From the NCBI GenBank assembly GCA_027063755.1, contig JAMORD010000223.1, positions 1-15,514 on the forward strand: a DNA stretch of 15,514 bases, in the 5' to 3' direction. The notes under the pieces were generated by a model. The model searched no databases, had not been told where the DNA came from, and saw only the letters and a list, made by a program, of their open reading frames with translations. How positions within the stretch are numbered: the first letter of the stretch is position 1; each line of letters starts with the position of its first letter. Shown piece after piece: positions 14,427 to 15,514 of this stretch. The translations under genes and the position numbers were made by a program. Source of the DNA: a bacterium (lineage in GTDB: Bacteria; Coprothermobacterota; Coprothermobacteria; Coprothermobacterales; JAADFF01).

Positions 14427-14435
14427 ATTATATCA
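14427..14435 (-). promoter_or_regulatory. Extended -10 promoter of the sensor gene
   Basis: The minus strand reads TGATATAAT, a perfect TATAAT with a TGn extension. The predicted start near 14420 gives a leader of about 30 bases to GTG 14389. It abuts the archease ribosome binding site on the other strand. No good plus-strand promoter for archease was found in the same spacer. Confidence 0.55.
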
Positions 14436-14448
14436 AGGGGGTGATACT

Positions 14449-14847
14449 TTGAAGGTAGAAATTAGAGATCATACTGCCGATGCTGTTCTTGCTGTAGAAG
14501 GACAGTCATTAGAAGAGGTTATCTCTGGCTTTGTGATTGGACTGTCAAATTATGTCTGGGGAGATGCTGCTTGTTCAGATGATACTTTACCTGTCGTTTT
14601 CAGTGGGGATGGTCCTGATATGACGTTTGCTCTATCATCTTTGCTTTCTGAGCTGTTATACCTTATTGAGACCAAACATGCCAGAGTGCTATCTGTGGAG
14701 AATATTGATTATAGTCGGAAAGATAGTTTGGTAAATATAACTGTAAAGGCAAAGGTTTGCAAGGGTAAAGATCGTCCTACGGGGGAGGAAGTCAAGGCTG
14801 TTTCCTTCTCTATGAACTGGGATGTGTCTGTCATATTAGATTTGTGA
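14449..14847 (+). CDS. Archease (RtcB activator)
   Basis: A 132-residue cytoplasmic protein that, in characterised systems, speeds RtcB guanylylation and multiple turnover. The N-terminal DHTAD (7-11) and the C-terminal VILDL (acidic D131) are the archease metal-site ends. FALSSLLSELLYLIETKHA (60-78) matches the central helix, and GEEVKAVSF the strand before the C-terminus. The TTG start follows AAGGGGGTGAT and places DHTAD at the expected distance. It is slightly short, and the histidine usually seen after KAVTY/KAVSF appears to be serine here. Ten bases separate it from rtcB, the expected functional partner, which strengthens the call. Confidence 0.88.
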   Translation: MKVEIRDHTADAVLAVEGQSLEEVISGFVIGLSNYVWGDAACSDDTLPVVFSGDGPDMTFALSSLLSELLYLIETKHARVLSVENIDYSRKDSLVNITVKAKVCKGKDRPTGEEVKAVSFSMNWDVSVILDL

Positions 14848-14857
14848 GGTGAAGCAT

Positions 14858-15514
14858 ATGAAGGGGCTTAAAGAGATAAATAAGTTTGTATACGAGGTTT
14901 CCAAAGAGGGGAATATGCGTGTTCCTGCACGACTGTATGTTTCGTCAAGATTGCTGGAAGCTGTAGAGAATGGGGCTATTACCCAGCTAAAGAATGTTGC
15001 AACCCTTCCCGGTGTTGTGAAGTATGCCATAGGTATGCCCGATATTCATTGGGGCTATGGGTTTCCTATAGGTGGGGTGGCTGCGTTTGATGTGAAAGAC
15101 GGTGTTATTACTCCTGGCGGTATTGGTTTTGATATTAACTGTGGTGTAAGACTACTTTTAACTCCGTTGACATGGACCGATGTTGAAAGTAGACTTGATA
15201 GAGTGCTTTCAGCCATTTTCAATACTGTGCCTGCTGGTGTGGGAGCTGAAAGCGATTTAAAGCTAAAGAGGGTTGATATGGAGAGGGTACTGAGATTTGG
15301 TGCCAGGTGGGCAGTAGAAAATGATATGGGACTGCCAGAAGATTTAGACAGAACAGAAAATCGTGGAGAGATGATAGAGGCCGATCCTGATGAGGTGTCT
15401 TCTAAGGCATTTGATAGGGGGAAAAAACAGCTGGGTACACTGGGGGCAGGTAATCACTTTATAGAAATTCAGGTTGTTAGCAATATATTTATGCCCGATG
15501 TGGCCCGTAAGTGG
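14858..15514 (+). CDS. rtcB: RNA-splicing ligase RtcB (3' partial)
   Basis: The first 219 residues of the GTP- and Mn-dependent ligase that joins 2',3'-cyclic phosphate or 3'-phosphate ends to 5'-OH RNA ends, in tRNA splicing or RNA repair. It starts at ATG 14858 after GAGGTGAAG and runs off the window in frame. Signatures are KNVATLPGVVKYAIGMPDIH (45-64), GYGFPIGGVAAFD (66-78), PGGIGFDINCGVR (86-98; D92 and C95 are Mn ligands) and LGAGNHFIEIQ (195-205; H200 is a ligand). The guanylylated histidine lies beyond the edge. It follows archease directly and is clearly the same operon. In bacteria it is usually a repair ligase. No tRNA intron or toxin is visible here to suggest a dedicated substrate. 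Confidence 0.95.
   Translation, partial: MKGLKEINKFVYEVSKEGNMRVPARLYVSSRLLEAVENGAITQLKNVATLPGVVKYAIGMPDIHWGYGFPIGGVAAFDVKDGVITPGGIGFDINCGVRLLLTPLTWTDVESRLDRVLSAIFNTVPAGVGAESDLKLKRVDMERVLRFGARWAVENDMGLPEDLDRTENRGEMIEADPDEVSSKAFDRGKKQLGTLGAGNHFIEIQVVSNIFMPDVARKW

Overview
The window is a gene-dense bacterial segment with 15 protein-coding genes, two of them cut by the window edges. I found no rRNA or tRNA genes, insertion sequences, CRISPR arrays or attachment sites, and no gene-free stretch longer than about 135 bases. The bacterial signs are strong GGAGGTGA-type ribosome binding sites, mixed ATG/GTG/TTG starts, sigma-70-like promoters with extended -10 elements, and intrinsic terminators. Composition is moderately AT-rich, with frequent ATA (Ile) and AGA/AGG (Arg) codons. 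The gene set includes a tandem-thioredoxin-fold glutaredoxin-like protein, archease next to RtcB, a stand-alone ECF S component and a ThiI-like PP-loop/NFACT-R protein. This suggests an anaerobic, possibly thermophilic, deep-branching bacterium. I cannot name the taxon from sequence alone.

Layout. (1) Positions 1-3318, plus strand: the end of a lipoprotein of unknown function, a small helix-turn-helix protein, an ECF-type S component, an RluB/RsuA-family pseudouridine synthase and a metallo-beta-lactamase-fold protein. These are tightly packed or overlapping and end at a hairpin terminator. (2) 3340-5490: a D-2-hydroxyacid dehydrogenase (minus) and a glycerate 2-kinase (plus), divergent from a 60-72 base spacer. 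They probably act in sequence, from hydroxypyruvate/glyoxylate to D-glycerate to 2-phosphoglycerate. (3) 5526-6239, minus: a glutaredoxin-like disulfide oxidoreductase, divergent from the next operon. (4) 6375-11810, plus: a seven-gene run of HtpX protease, cyclase/kynurenine-formamidase-like hydrolase, DUF2207-C-like membrane protein, an unrecognised 417-residue beta-rich protein, a ThiI-like PP-loop protein, MoaD and MoaE. (5) 11807-14389, minus: an 860-residue membrane sensor (solute-binding domain, membrane helix, coiled coil, GAF-like regions, PAS) with no visible output domain. (6) 14449 to the end, plus: archease followed by the start of rtcB, an RNA ligase and its activator.

All three convergent junctions (3318-3341, 5488-5527, 11795-11822) carry GC-rich hairpins that touch the stop codon of the minus-strand gene, so terminators appear to be shared in a compact genome. 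The three best promoters all match an extended -10 (TGnTAnAAT).

The parts most worth a second look are the DUF2207-like membrane protein with its unknown beta-rich partner, the PP-loop/MoaD/MoaE sulfur-transfer-like cluster, the sensor without an output domain, and the lipoprotein/HTH/S-component cluster.
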